Source: Cheiracanthium punctorium (Eukaryota; Arthropoda; Arachnida; Araneae; Cheiracanthiidae). From it: DNA of 64,000 bases. Below the pieces are notes generated by a model. It was not told the DNA's origin, made no database searches, and worked only from the letters and a program-made list of their open reading frames with translations. Positions within the stretch are counted from its first letter, which is position 1; each line of letters opens with the position of its first letter. Shown one piece after another: positions 43,136-55,648 of this stretch. The DNA lies in contig JAWZYV010000718.1 in assembly GCA_038373885.1 (NCBI GenBank), positions 124,001-188,000 of the forward strand, given 5' to 3'. Position numbers and translations under genes: made by a program.

Positions 43136-43285
43136 TTCATCTTCTAAAGACATGCATATTAGATGTCAAAGAGCATCGAAATTCGATATTTTTGTAAGTT
43201 GTTATATTGGATTTCTCTCTTCCCGCAATTCCTTCTTTTTTTTTCTCAAGAGATAGATGAATTATGAAATGTAATATTTAAAGTG
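43136..43285 (+). repeat. Uninterrupted paralogue of the repeat at 38302-38452
   Basis: Contains GACATGCATATTAGATGTCA, AAGTTGTTATATTGGATTTC and GAGATAGATGAATTATGAAATGTAA-type blocks in the same order as 38302-38452, and continues past the point where the other copy is interrupted. Just upstream is a lone hAT-type end GGATCCGCCACTG (43119-43131). Confidence 0.75.
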
Positions 43286-45246
43286 TGTTCGATTAAGTGT
43301 TACCCATCTTTTATTTTGATTACAAGTCTTGACTGAGATTTTCGCACAGGAAGTATCATTCACGGGATAAAGTAATTAAAACTTACACACATAAAAGTTA
43401 CATGTTGTTGGCAAGTAACTTTTACGTGTGAAATTTTACTAAGTTTTAATTATTTCATGTCTTAAACACCAGTTCTTTCTTGTGTTTTTCGTAGCTGTTT
43501 CCTTGGTCACTCAATATAAAACTGCATGTTACAGAAATTTTTAAAAATAAAATTTGGTTTAGAAGGAATTAACGTTCTTTCCTTTTAAAAGAAGCGGAAA
43601 TAACGCGAATATGAAAGCGGAATAAACGGAAACTGGTTGAAGAATACGGAAAATAGTTTTTAAAGGTACAAAGACGCTTATCAGATCTTTGTTTTTATTT
43701 AATGATGATTACGCGAATCTCACTGACTGACAAAGAATATAATTTAGTTATTTGATCGTTTAATTGAAACTGAAAAGAAGACATTTTAATAGATTTACTA
43801 GTTTTTCGATACAATAGTATAGGTGACTTACTTATTTGTGTAAAAAACTAATTTTAAGCTTTGAACAGTTTCAATCAAAAATTTTGGATATATTGTATAA
43901 ATAACTTCAAGTACTTCACTCCTCTCTTGATGCATACATGCATTCCGGGCTTGACTGTAGCATTTTTGTGCCAAGGGCTCTTGTCGCATGATGTGCCCCC
44001 TGTATATGGCTGGCTCAATTTTCGTGTCTTTATATATGGCTCTAAATTCTTTTTTTTTTTTTTTTGAGGGGTGGGGTGGGGGAAGGGATATTTCTGCAGT
44101 GTATCCAAGGCAAGTATCCCGTTGGCCCATGCGATAATCAGGGCCTGTATGCAATGTTTATTACATATCAAAATGATAAAAGTTATCACTACTTTTTGAC
44201 CACTTGGGTAAAGGCATCAGGGATAGAGAGGTGAAAATTATACATCATTTCAAACACTACTAATGGCAATTTTTGAATCCTCCCAAATTGGAACACTTTT
44301 CTGGGGAGTGGCACGTGGTCATAATATTGAAATGCATCTGTATAAGTTGGGCTTCCATGAAAATGAAAGTTGGACACTTTTTGAGGGAATCGTAAGTGTG
44401 CAACTTCACTGTATAAAACTTGTGTGCAACTTTTACTGTAATTTAAAATAGAGGTGGCTAGAAAAGACCAGACAAGACAGAGATAAGTAGTTCCTATGCG
44501 AGACTCGAGAAAAGCTTTTAATTAATACACGGGGGAAAAAGCGCGTATTAATCCCTACTATTATTATTAACTGTCAATTATTATTATTAACTGTCCCTAT
44601 TTAAAAACTTCTTATCCCTGCAGCAGCGGGAGCATTCTTTTCATGGCCCGCGTAAGGAAGCAACGACGGGCACAGAAAGAAAACTGCTGGCCGCCACGTT
44701 CCTGTAACTATGACATGGAGCAGGTTAACCATACATTAATAGGGATGGATGCGAGACGAAAGAAAAAAGCTTTTCTCGTCTCGCAAAATCCCATTCATTA
44801 CAAAGTAATGAACATGTAAACAGTAGTGTGTGTTCGTTGGAAAGTGTTTAACATCGATGCATCCAACACGATATACCTTTCTTGTTTCTTCAGCTACAGA
44901 AAATACTGTAGTCTACAGAAAAACAGGACAGAACTACTCTCCTTACCCAAACACTTTTGCTGGATAAATTCACGATTTCGTTTCTTTGCTGTACACATGC
45001 CTAGTAGTATCTATATCATCGTAAATGATGGTCTAATCCCCTTTCTCCGCGACCTCATTCCGAAGAATTCCTTAGCAGTAGATTCCCGCTGTCTTTCCTC
45101 AAACATAATTCCACATAATGAGAGGATAAAAAGGATGACATCGGCATGATTTATGAGTATTGATATGTCGATCTCTTTTCCTTTTCCGTGTGTATCTCTA
45201 GGAAATGAATTGTTCTAATCATGAAACAACGGTAGGTATCATAATA
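43286..45246. other. AT-rich intergenic DNA with one degraded hAT-type fragment
   Basis: A GCGAGACGAAAG...CTCGTCTCGCAAAAT stretch near 44740-44790, and AGACCAGACAAGACAGAGA near 44468, echo the GCGAGACGAGAC family. T run at 44050-44065. Short frames on both strands (for example 43828-44189) overlap simple repeats and show no protein motif. Confidence 0.5.
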
Positions 45247-46791
45247 CAGTGCGTCCCAAAAGTTTATAGACAACAGGTTTTTTTTTTTTTCATTTTATAA
45301 TTGAAAAAGGTGAATAAATATTTCAAAAAGCATTTTTAATTATAATTAACATCAAGACAATAATAATTCTACGCAAAAATAATATCACACAATCGCAGAC
45401 TTTGCGACAAAAACTAAAAATGAAAATTTAGTGTCCCAAAAGTTTATAGACAACTCATTTTGTTTTCTTTAACATTCAAATTTTTGAGCCATTTTTTCTA
45501 ATCACTACAAAAACTCGATCAGGCATACTTGAAATAAGAGTTTGAAGAGATTCTGGCTTTAGAGAAAACCAACTTCTTTCAATTTGCAACTTTAGATTTT
45601 GAACTGTTGCAAATTGGCGCCCATTAGCATATACGTCGCTAGCTAATATTCCTCAAAGGTTCTCTACTGGGTTCAGGTCATGACTTAGGTCTGACCAGTC
45701 CACAACAGCTACTTTGTTTCGTCTAAGCCACTGCATTGTGGAGTTTGAGACATGAATGGAGAAATTGTCTTGCTGATATATCCATTTGTGCTCCCCTAGC
45801 AACTTTCCGAATGGGAGTAACTGTACTTCAAGCATTTTCTGGTAATATTCGGAACACTGACGACCTTTTAAAAAATAATATCGGTAGTTTCATTACAGGA
45901 AAATGCTCCCCATACCATGAGGGAATCCCCTCCTTGCTGTCTGCTGAAAAAAGTTTGCGGCTCCTTGTGAATGCCGTGACAGTAATATGCCCATCCATCG
46001 GGACCATCTAAATTGAACTTCTTTTCATCACTGAACAGGACACTCAACCATTCATCTGTCCAGTTTTTATGCTTTCGAGCCCACTGAACACGAGCGTCCT
46101 TATGCCTTTTTGTAAAGTTTGGGGAACGAAGCATTTTGCGATAAGCAAGCAATTTACTTACCTGTAGCCGTCGATGCACCGTGGATTTTGATACTGGAAT
46201 GGTCACTTCTCTAGAAATTGACCATACAGACAAGTTCTGGATTGAAGCTAACTTGAAGATCTCTCTGTCTTGCCGTTTAGTTGTTTTCTTTGGTCGCATA
46301 ATGCGAGATTTTGCTTTCAAATTGTCACCTTTTGACAGAATTCGATACCAGCCCTACTGCGTCCAAGTTTTCTTGCAACCACAACTTTCATTCCATGAGA
46401 ATCCAAACGATAGATTTGGGCAATTTCAGTTTCGGAAAACTGCACGTCGCGAGGCATCTTTACAATCCGTCGAAGAAAGACAGACAGCTTCGCTTTTATC
46501 TCAAAATGCTATTGAATGACCAGTACATGACATGGAAACATGCAAATTTGGAGATCAGTACTCCAATCAACTTTTAACACCGGTTGTCTATATATTTTTG
46601 GGACAGCATTATTTCGTTTTTATTTTTTTATATTAAATCTATGACTGTTTGAAGTACTTTAAGCATTTTACTATTTCTGTTGCGTCAATACATATTTGCA
46701 TAATTTCTTTCGTCCTTCTTACTTGTTTGATTAACTCTTAAATCCAAAAAAAAAAAAAAAATGCTAGTCTATAAACTTTTGGGACGCACTG
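45247..46791 (-). mobile_element. Complete Tc1/mariner element (Tc1 type, doubled terminal repeats), inactivated
   Basis: Starts CAGTGCGTCCCAAAAGTTTA and ends with its reverse complement, flanked by TA at 45245-45246 and 46792-46793. A second, inner copy of the repeat lies at 45430-45455 (GTGTCCCAAAAGTTTATAGA) and 46584-46606, the IR/DR layout known from some Tc1 elements. At 1,545 bp it has the size of an autonomous element, and it carries one broken transposase gene on the minus strand. Confidence 0.93.
45476..46457 (-). pseudogene. Tc1-type transposase, frameshifted and with premature stop
   Basis: Reads on the minus strand from an ATG at 46457-46455 to a stop at 45478-45476, about the length of a Tc1 transposase (about 340 residues expected). 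The N-terminal DNA-binding part starts MPRDVQFSETEIAQIYRL and includes ARKLGRSRAGI. A frame change near 46320-46340 is followed by the second DNA-binding half (KSTVHRRLQ). The catalytic part shows VLFSDEKKFNLDG (first D), QQDNFSIH (second D) and DLNPVENL (E), with 34 residues between the second D and the E: DD34E. Further damage is a stop and frame change between about 45868 and 45835, and TGA replacing the expected Trp after NPVENL. Not functional as it stands. Its neighbours are only its own terminal repeats. Confidence 0.9.
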
Positions 46792-46796
46792 TAGTA

Positions 46797-47225
46797 TTTT
46801 TAAGGAAAAGGTCTCAAGTAATCCGATATCATAAGAGGCAATCTCTGCTAGTGGCATTTATAATCTGCGCATGTAAAAAGCAGGTTTCTTTTGTGGTTTG
46901 TTTGTTTGTTTGTTTAAGAAAAATATTCTTATTTGTATTGATGAAAACTACACTCATTTTTAAGAAAAAGGTCTCAAATAATGCGATATCAGAAGGGGTA
47001 TTCTCTGCTGGTGGTATTTATGATGTACGCATGCGAGAAGCAGTGTTTTTATTTATTTTTTGTTTTGTTTTGTTTGTTTGTTAGTTTGTTTAAGAAAAAT
47101 ATTCTTATTTGTACTGATGAAAACTACACTCATTTTTAAGAAAAGGTCTCAAATAATCGTATATCAGAAGACGCATTCTCTGCTGGTGGCATTTACGATC
47201 TGCGCATGTAAAAAGCAGTTTTTTT
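46797..47225 (+). repeat. Tandem repeat, about 2.5 units of 160-175 bp
   Basis: GGTCTCAA recurs at about 46810, 46970 and 47145. Each unit has AAGAAAAAGGTCTCAAATAA, CGATATCAGAAG, CTCTGCTGGTGGCATTTA, GCGCATGTAAAAAGCAG, a TTTGTTTGTT run and ATGATGAAAACTACACTCAT-like sequence. Unit length varies through the TTTG run. It directly abuts the Tc1 element. Open frames here follow the repeats and are not genes. Confidence 0.85.
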
Positions 47226-48971
47226 TTATGCGCGCAGATCGTAATCCATTGTTGCCACTTAGGTTATTAAATTCAAGAATTCAAAGAAAACTGAAGTCTT
47301 TTCTAGATTCTTACGGCCATATTCAACAAACATTTTATAAGCGTATAAATCCAAACAACTGTGTTGTCTGTTTGGTGAATAAGGCCGTTAGACTGGTAAA
47401 TAAAAGTAACAAAGCAAACTATAAAACATAGACTTAACTTTCTTGAATATAGGAAAAAAGATATAAAATAAATATAAAAAACATTTTATTTTGACAAATT
47501 ATACATAACAGAAAGACGTTATTTTTTAAAACATACTTAACAAAGTCTGATGTTTAAATTTCGATTTATGTTGTATAACTGCATTATTTTAAGACCGAAT
47601 TTCATACCAATTACAAAAATTCAGGAGATTGTAGTCCAGATTTGAGAAGCTTTACTATAGAATTAAAAAATTATCAAATGAGTGCATTACAATTACTACA
47701 CATACCTATTCAATTAAGTTTTGACTTGAGCTTTCTCAACTTGTTGCTCAAGTATAAATTAAATTAAAAACATTAGTAAATCATAATTTAAATTATTGGT
47801 TCTCAGATATAAATAAAATTGAAGATATTAGTATTATTAGAGTTTAATTGTGTGCTCTCTTGAAAAATATATCCAACGAGTTCATTACAGTCATTGCATA
47901 AACATATACTCACTTAAATTTTGATTGAAGCATTCACAATATGCCAGTCAAATATTAATTAAATTGAAAATATTACGAAAAAATCAATCAAGTTCATTAG
48001 GTATTAAACGTAAAAACAAGCGATTTGATCTGATATAAGATTGCTGACATTTCTTAGGAAAAAGAAAGCTGGAAATGTTTGCCAAGAAATTAAGAAAGTC
48101 TTACATCAGACATAATCCCGAAGTTTAAAAATTATTTTTAAGGAAAATCTATCGCCAAAGTACATTGTAAATGACAAGTTAATCCCATCTCTCTTTCTTT
48201 GATCTTGTTTTAAAGATTTGAGATCGGAGATCTTTATAAAGATTTCGTAACACTAAAATGGTAAATGATATGAGTTTTTTGATCTAGATAAGTAATTTTT
48301 TTTATTCGACGAAATGCATAAATAAATAAACAACACAACAAAGAAGTGACCTTATTATTACCATCAAATAATATAAGTAATTTCAGTTTGGCCATGTTTT
48401 GTATAAATGTATTTTGAACACTTTTCAGTGTTTGTAAAAAGCGGTCATATCTGTCTATCCGGCTGTACTTTAATTGCCATAAATACGGATCGATTGCTAT
48501 GAGATTTATTAATGCTATCGTTCTGTACTATATAATATACTATATATTCCACTGAAAATTGTGTCGGCAGCATTTATTGTTCTTTTACATGATCGCACCC
48601 ACACACACACAAAAAAAAACTAATAATTTATGTAATATAGTCATATATACCGCTTAAAAAGTTTAGTAAACATTGGTTCCTATCATATTTAGCATATGTT
48701 GTTTAGGTGAGGTTAACAAACGTCCCTAATTTCAGCTTTTTATCTCTATGAGTCCCCAACTTGTAAAATAAGCAATTAGAGACATTTCCCTCCATACCAT
48801 TTTATCAAGCCATGGGCTTGGCCTTGGATGTTAGCTTGTCCGTCCCTGCGTAAGGGGTAACGTTCGCCACCTTCAAGTTGCCCCATAATAGAATGGCCAA
48901 TACCTTCGGCTGTTGTGCTGGCTAATGCCTAATCGGCAGGAGCCCGCCCGTTGCATATATATATATTTACA
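47226..48971. other. AT-rich intergenic DNA, nothing identified
   Basis: Mostly AT-rich without coding signature. A short CA run lies near 48599-48612. A GC-richer patch at about 48800-48955 holds no recognised gene or tRNA. Confidence 0.5.
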
Positions 48972-49363
48972 CAGGGTGTCTCCGAATTCATGGGCCAAAC
49001 TTTAAGGGTGGATAAAAAATATATAAAGAAGCATTTTTTATAGCAGTGTGGGGTGGAAATGAAAAGTACCATGTATTTTCAGCAAGATGGGGATCCATCC
49101 ATTTCCGCAATAAATTGCGTAATTACCTCAGCATTTTCTGTGTTTCCACCTACATTTTTGGTTTCCGACACCTCGTTAAAAATGTAGATGGAGTACATGC
49201 AAATGCTAAGGTAATTATGCACATTATTGCAGAAATAGGTGGATCTCTTCCTGCTATAACCAAATGTACATAGTACTTTTCATTTCCGACCCCGAATTGC
49301 AATATAAAAAATGCTTCTTTGCATGTATCTTACCTACCTTCAAATGAGTTATGAGACACCCTG
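48972..49363. mobile_element. Foldback MITE with CAGGGTGTCTC ends
   Basis: Starts CAGGGTGTCTC and ends GAGACACCCTG. Its arms of about 165 bp are inverted: AAGAAGCATTTTTTATA and GAAATGAAAAGTAC on the left recur complemented on the right. The right end is followed by TA; the left target is unclear. A lone related end (GGGGACACCCTGTAT) lies near 53026-53042. Long inverted arms and no coding capacity fit a foldback MITE, perhaps of mariner type. Confidence 0.75.
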
Positions 49364-50615
49364 TATATATATAAACATTTTCCCACATTTTTTTCGTATA
49401 CCTATATTTGTCCCAACTGTCCCCAATTTTTAAGAATCAGTCGCACTGTTTCTTCATTTTAAATATTTTTTTTGAGAAAAATCCAGTTAAATACTATGTT
49501 TTTAGAGTCAGGTGCACTAAATGTATTAGATTTTACTTAAAACGATATTCTGTGGAACTTGTTTTTACGTTCTTAGTGTGTGATAAAAATATGAAGAGAA
49601 TGTCATTATAGTGCATCATTTCACATAGATTTTCAAATTTAAATTGATCATACAGTACTTATTTCTTCTAATTATTTGAGAAAACGGTTGAATGTATAAA
49701 CTATCGCCAATTTTCTTACAGATTTGGGAACAGTGCGCTCCTTTGTCACCTATTGTCTTCAAAACTTTCGACACATTGCGTTTAGGATAAGAGAGTGCTG
49801 CATGTACAAAGTATTGTATGTTGCAGTTACCGTTCTTTCACATGGGAAAACAAAAATAAAACTAGTATAGATTGTGTTCTAAGGGATATGTAGTTACATT
49901 TCATTTAACGGACACTTCTTCATGCACTCAAGGGCCCATGAAAATAAGCAACAAGAGGTACAGAAAGGGAATCTCTGCCGTCACACGTTTCTAACGATAG
50001 GAACAAATAACGATTCTCGACGCATTGGAACATGAGAAAAAAAATTCATTAGAAAGTATTTTATGATAGATCCCTTTGACTTGATTTATCTTTCTTGCTT
50101 TCGTAGATAGAATGTAATTGAAGGATTTGCTGCAGAAGGAGGTACCCCATCTCAATCCTACGGGAATCAGGAGTTACTTATACTATCTTGTAATTTGAAA
50201 AAAAAAAATGTATATATAAACTCTTTCATTTGGTACCGAAAGGTTCTTCTATTCTAAAGGTAAATTTATAAACTTATTCTAAACAAAACTAAAAAGGTTT
50301 TATTTTTTCTCTACTGCAAATTTATTAATATATCTAATTTATTTTAATCCACACGTAAAAGAAGAGGTTTTTATCTTTATAATTATTCGCTGCTTCAAAA
50401 TTTATTTATATACCTGATTTTTTAAAACTCATTTTATTTCTTCTATTTGGTTCCTTATCAAAATTTTGTTTCCTTATTTCTGTTATTATAACTTGTAAAT
50501 ATATATAATATTATAACTAAATTTTAAAGAAAGCAAAATAACTGTTAAAAAATGTTAATGGCTCTACCCAGTTTTTTGCCGGAATGGTGGCGTAGCTAGG
50601 TAGTAAAATCCTTCC
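49364..50615. other. AT-rich intergenic DNA, nothing identified
   Basis: No gene, RNA or inverted termini recognised. Confidence 0.5.
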
Positions 50616-50623
50616 TTTGAGAG

Positions 50624-51496
50624 CAGAGGCGCAGAGAGCCAAGTCGGGGCCCCGGGGATAAAATCTTTGGGGTCCTTTTGCAATCCAGAAATCCTTTTGA
50701 TGGCGTATTAGATCAATCATTTATTCTATATTAAAATTATTAATCATTTAAAGAAACTTTAAATTAATAGTAATTGGAAAATAATTAAAAGAATTAAAAT
50801 TATTAATTTAAAAGAGCATTATACTTGAAGAAGCATCCATGCTCTCAAAAATACCAACATTTTGTTTTGAAGGTTTCGTCACCTCCCTAGAGAAACTGTA
50901 TTTGAAACGTTAAGATTTTCGCATGGCATGTTTCTTCAGTATTGAAAAAATTAATATTTTTATTCATACTTCCATGCAAGCAGGCAGCCAAAAAAATTTC
51001 AGATGGCCAAAAAAGTGGAAATTTCAAAATTTCTCACAGAAATTCTTGATCTTTAACATTTTGTTAAGGAAAATTCAAATTTTCGGAGGTTGGGTGAGCC
51101 CATAGTCTCTCCTCTGGCTATACCCTTTCTTCTACTATTAAGCGATGTGTCTTGAAAAAAAATGATTTCTTGTTAAATAAATCTTTTCTACTTTTAGTCA
51201 TGGCAAATCGTTGAATAACACCGTCAATCTCAATGTCTACTTTTCTTGGAGAAGAAGACTCACTCAGAAACACTCCTCGTGTTTGTCAAGTTAGTGGTTT
51301 ATACTCTAGCTGGCTTTTTGTAATTTCATTCAAAAATTAATTTGAAACATCCGGGGACATAATCTGAATTTGGACTTTTTTTTACAAAATTGACAACGCA
51401 CAATTAAGTATCATATAAGCAGCAAAAGCGCGGCCCCTTCACAAGTCGAGGCCCTGGGGATTTTTCCCCTGCTCCCCCTCCCTCTCTGCGCCACTG
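50624..51496. mobile_element. hAT-type non-autonomous element (CAG-GGCGCAGAGAG), 873 bp
   Basis: Starts CAGAGGCGCAGAGAG and ends CTCTCTGCGCCACTG, flanked by a perfect 8-bp TSD TTTGAGAG at 50616-50623 and 51497-51504. Next to the ends are GGGGCCCCGGGG-type and GGCCCTGGGG-type GC-rich patches. The interior is AT-rich with only short frames and no transposase. A GGTGGCGTAGCTAGG fragment just left (about 50586-50600) resembles the other CAG-GGCGTAGCC family. Confidence 0.88.
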
Positions 51497-51504
51497 TTTG
51501 AGAG

Positions 51505-53604
51505 TAATATTTAAAGCCTTAAACCTAATCGGTAAGCTACTTTCAAAGGTTATATTGTAATATTGGTACCAAAAGGCTGTTACTCCAATCGTTAGTTCTT
51601 GTGTTAGTCAAGAGATGACGCTGCCTGTCTCGTTAGCTTGCGTTGAATCCCCAAACTATATTTTACAGTTTTCCTCAAACTTAAATAGTTATACGTACCT
51701 CCTGTTTGCCGAAATCCCTTTAATTACAGTACAGCGTCCACAGAGCTCATCCTGTACAATGACATTTTTAAATTTCCTTTAAATTAATGACTCTAAATCA
51801 GAATTTATGTCATTTTAAAGACTATCGGGGTTTGTTAAACGACTGAACGGAGGAAGGCAGAGAGTATACTTTGAAATTAAAATTTAACTTCGCTTCAAGT
51901 TTATTTTACTTTATCTCTGGCACTTGGAAAATAATTTAAATTTCAGCCTTCGTAATGAAAGCGTAACGCTCAATAGTAAAATAAATTATTTGTTTCATTA
52001 TATCAAATGTTAACATAGCCAATCTAAATAAAGTAAAACAGTTTAAATGTGGAAAAAATACATAGAAAAAACATGCGTATTTAAATACTGTATTATAAAT
52101 GAACATTTTTATATCTATATAGAAAGTTTTCATTTGTATTTTATTTTAAATCGGAGCTACTTAATCAAGGTACGTGGTACTCAATTGCTATAGCGATGGA
52201 ACTGCAGTCATGCAAATGGGTTAATGTAGAGTTCGAGGAAGTTAGTAAAAAGTAAAACAATCACCAAGTATTTTCACTATCGCGAAACCTAAATATACAG
52301 TAATACTAAAATTGCCATATTTATTAGTAAATAAAATATTCGCGGTGTTTAAAAAACCCTGAGGTAGGAAAATTGATCATGGACATATACAATCAATAAA
52401 ACGTAAAGTAAAATAAAAGTACAAAATTTTATAGTATCAAACAATTATTTAAAATGAATTCCGACGATTAAATCTAAGTAAATAAAAAATTTAAATTTTT
52501 TTACGCCTTCCATAAAAAAATAAATAATAGAAAAATGCATCCCATACATTAATTAAGTGATGTACAAAATTTCAGCTTTGCAACATGAAAGTGCACATAG
52601 ATATGTTCGAAGAAAGTTGGTAAGGTGCTATACAGTACAAATAATAGCAAAAGTATTATGTATTTATGTATTCATTGTACAACTCCGAAACACGATCTTC
52701 CAATGTAATTTTCTCTCTTCGAGAGACCTTGAAAAGTGGTTTAAGTCAACATATATTTGTTGTCATATCACTGAATTTTTTAATGATAAGAGGCTGAAAT
52801 TTTGTGCATGACTTGAATAATAAATGGGTTACATTTCACGAATCAGGAATCCCCCCCTTTTTTTTCCCCCAAGGAGCCGTAAGTTTAAATTTTGTATTTA
52901 TTTAGGTTTAATCTTCTGAAAATTTGAATAGATATCACAAAATTCCATACTTCTTTTTACGTAACTTTGTTATTTATTGCATGTCTATGATCAATATTCA
53001 AGGAATGAAAACGGAGGTCAGTGGTTTGGGGACACCCTGTATTTGTACAGACAGTAGTATAGGTGTGCATGTAGGGGCAGATGCCATTTTTATATTCTAC
53101 GTTATCGGTCACTGTTAGTATCTGTCCCATTCATTCCGCTTAGCAAAATTCATATTCAATTCAGTTTCTAGCCTCACCAAGAAAAATAATAAAACTGTTC
53201 ACTAATCAGAACTTGTAGGGACCTACGATTGTTAAATTCGAGTGCAGGATAATTAGCATTGGGATATAGAATTTAGAATCTCATATTATATCATTCGGGT
53301 CATCTATATTTTTAGTAATGTTGAAAAATAATATGTTTCCGCACATTTTTAAATTTAAAAAAACTTGACACTTCAATAAATATACTTATTTAAGTAATGA
53401 AATCTTTTATTTACTTTATAATTTTACATAACCTATCAAGCACCATTCGAGAGAAGAAAGTTAAATTTGTAAGTCAACCATTATGTTGTTCTGTAGAGCT
53501 ATATTTCAACTGTGAACTTAAGGTCAGATTTTTTTACATGATAAGGGAGGCCGTGATCGTATTAAATTTGTGAGCCATCATTTTAATTTCATAAAATACG
53601 TGCA
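51505..53604. other. AT-rich intergenic DNA, nothing identified
   Basis: Several short frames, for example 51936-52133 and 52557-52811, have no motif and AT-driven composition. A C/T run lies near 52850-52868, and a lone MITE-like end near 53026-53042. Confidence 0.5.
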
Positions 53605-53612
53605 TACATGCA

Positions 53613-53763
53613 CAGGCGCGTAGCCAGGAAAATTTTCGGGGGGGGATATGCACCTGGAAAATTTTTCGGGGGGGGGGGATATGAACTTATATGTGTATAA
53701 ATAGACGGAATTTCATCAGTAATCCAAAAATTTCGGGGACCGCCCCCCCTGGCTACGCCCCTG
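53613..53763. mobile_element. hAT-type MITE (CAGGCGCGTAGCC), 151 bp
   Basis: Starts CAGGCGCGTAGCCAGG and ends CTGGCTACGCCCCTG, with a perfect 8-bp TSD TACATGCA at 53605-53612 and 53764-53771. The interior carries a duplicated AATTTTCGGGGGGGG stretch. Same family as 1318, 8677 and 38515 by its ends, with a different middle. Confidence 0.9.
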
Positions 53764-53771
53764 TACATGCA

Positions 53772-54997
53772 TATGCATTGCACATCATTTTACGCTTAGA
53801 AAATATCCCATTTTACTCAACTGTAAAAATACTTTCTCCTTCATGGTTCATTTAATGCTCGGAAGAAAGCCATACCGTATCTTCATACTTAAATATCGTT
53901 CATATAAAACCAACTCAGAAATACTGCTGCACTAAATAAGAAGCCACCTTTCATCAAACAAATTTAAATTTTTTGGGGCAACCATATGTTTTTTAAACAG
54001 TAATATGATAACAATATATTAATATTATATAGTATAAAAAAACGCCATAAATGGGAGATGAAACCTTTCATTAATAGATTCTAGTCTCATGTGATTTACA
54101 TTTTTTCTCTGCCAATTGTGTATTAAAGGTAGACATTACTTATCGATCTTTCATTTCAAGTTCTAGTCAGGGCATTATGGATATTAAATCTTTACTACAT
54201 GTTATGACAGACATTTTCCATAAAATTAGGTCGCAAGGCTTGGACATATTTTGCGAGAAACCACAGCTACCCTTATATAGTATGCAATGGGAAGATCCAT
54301 AGTTTACAGATTTTCATGCTGCAATATTTAATTGTTATGCTAGTAGATAATGAATGTAGACTGACCAGAGGTCAACCCGTAACACTATGTATTTAAAAAA
54401 ATTCTTTGTAGCCAACTACAACTACAGCAACTTTTCGGAAAATGTAGTTAAATACAAATACAACTAGTTTTTGACAAATGTAATTAGCTACAACTGCTTT
54501 TGAAATGTAGTTGCTACTTTTTGCTAAAAGATTCAGTTTATATTACATTCATATTTAATGGTTATTGATTAGAGAAAACTATTGATATCCTAATTAGAGA
54601 AAACTATTGCTCTAATGAACAACTACCAGAGGAGTATTTAAAGGGGGTCAAAGGGGGGGGGCACCGAAACTGTAAAGCAATTATTAAAAAGGAGCTATTT
54701 TGAAACATTTCTATTAAGGTAAATGCTCCAGTAGTGAGCCACTTAAGGATATTTCCTCAATTATTATCTTAACTTTAGAGAAGTTTTGTGAATGCATATT
54801 TTTTTGAGGTTGTTCAAACTCCTATCTAAAGTAATAATCTAAAATATCAAAATAATTCTGATGTAATTAAAAAAAAACTTAGATCACTTCTATGTACCAG
54901 AAATGGACTTAGCAGAAATTTTATGTACCAGTAGTGGGCATACCAATTGTGGGCCAACTAGAATTGTCAGTTGGCTAAGGAACATAGAATGAAGTCG

Positions 54998-54998
<1 letters not shown>
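53772..54998. other. AT-rich intergenic DNA
   Basis: No gene. A stretch at about 54400-54530 is built from variants of GTAGTTGCTAC/CTACAACTACA with a GTAGTT core, probably a degraded repeat. A G run lies near 54651-54660. Confidence 0.45.

Positions 54999-55058
<60 letters not shown>
54999..55058. repeat. (TA)n microsatellite, 60 bp
   Basis: Thirty uninterrupted TA units. Confidence 0.97.
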
Positions 55059-55061
<3 letters not shown>

Positions 55062-55340
55062 GTATACAAATTAACGCACATATATATAAATAAAAAGCAT
55101 TAATTTTTGGACGTACATTAAAAGCGAATCCATAAATCGTATCGCCGTTTAAAGTATTTTTAAGAAGTTAAGGTTTGTCTAAAATCCAATATATGACTAT
55201 ATTCAATTCAAATTTAGAAATTATATCATCAACCGAACATAAAGAATTTTATTTTAATAATCTACTTTTAGTCTTCATGTTTTTTCTAAACCTGAAACAT
55301 AATTGTCAAAGTATTCACGCAGTACCTTATTAATGACTAT

Positions 55341-55648
55341 CCAAAAATGCGACATAAAAGTATGCACCTTATTTTACATGTATTTAAATACAATTAGTTC
55401 ACAACAGCTGTAATCTATTGTTAAAGTATTTCGTAAGCTGTAGAATATGCATCACATGTATTTTTCTATAAATAGATTACAATCCTAAAAATTTCAACAT
55501 AGGGTTACCAGGCGAAATACGCGAAAGATGAGCGATAAAATGACAAAGTCAATTAATATCGTTTTAATATGGCCATAATGAAACTAAAAAATTAGGGGGT
55601 TCAGGGGGATCTCCCTCCGTCCAGGCTCGAACAGCCTAGTTTTTTTTA
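55341..55648 (+). repeat. Dispersed repeat, copy 2
   Basis: Same orientation and block order as 7590-7909, including TTTCGTAAGCTGTAGAATA, AACATAGGGTTACCAGGCG and AAACTAAAAAATTAGGGGG, ending in a G/C-rich AGGCTCGAACAGCCTAG stem. Slightly shorter at its start. No coding capacity; class unknown. Confidence 0.82.

Noticed and set aside
43828..44189. Overlapping reverse-strand frames of 104-108 codons
   Set aside because: They cross an A/T homopolymer, have no motif, and two frames over the same bases cannot both be supported.
46761..47431. Frames of 107 and 123 codons with repeated sequence
   Set aside because: They are translations of the 160-175 bp tandem repeat and its TTTG runs. The similarity between them reflects DNA duplication and is not a protein family.
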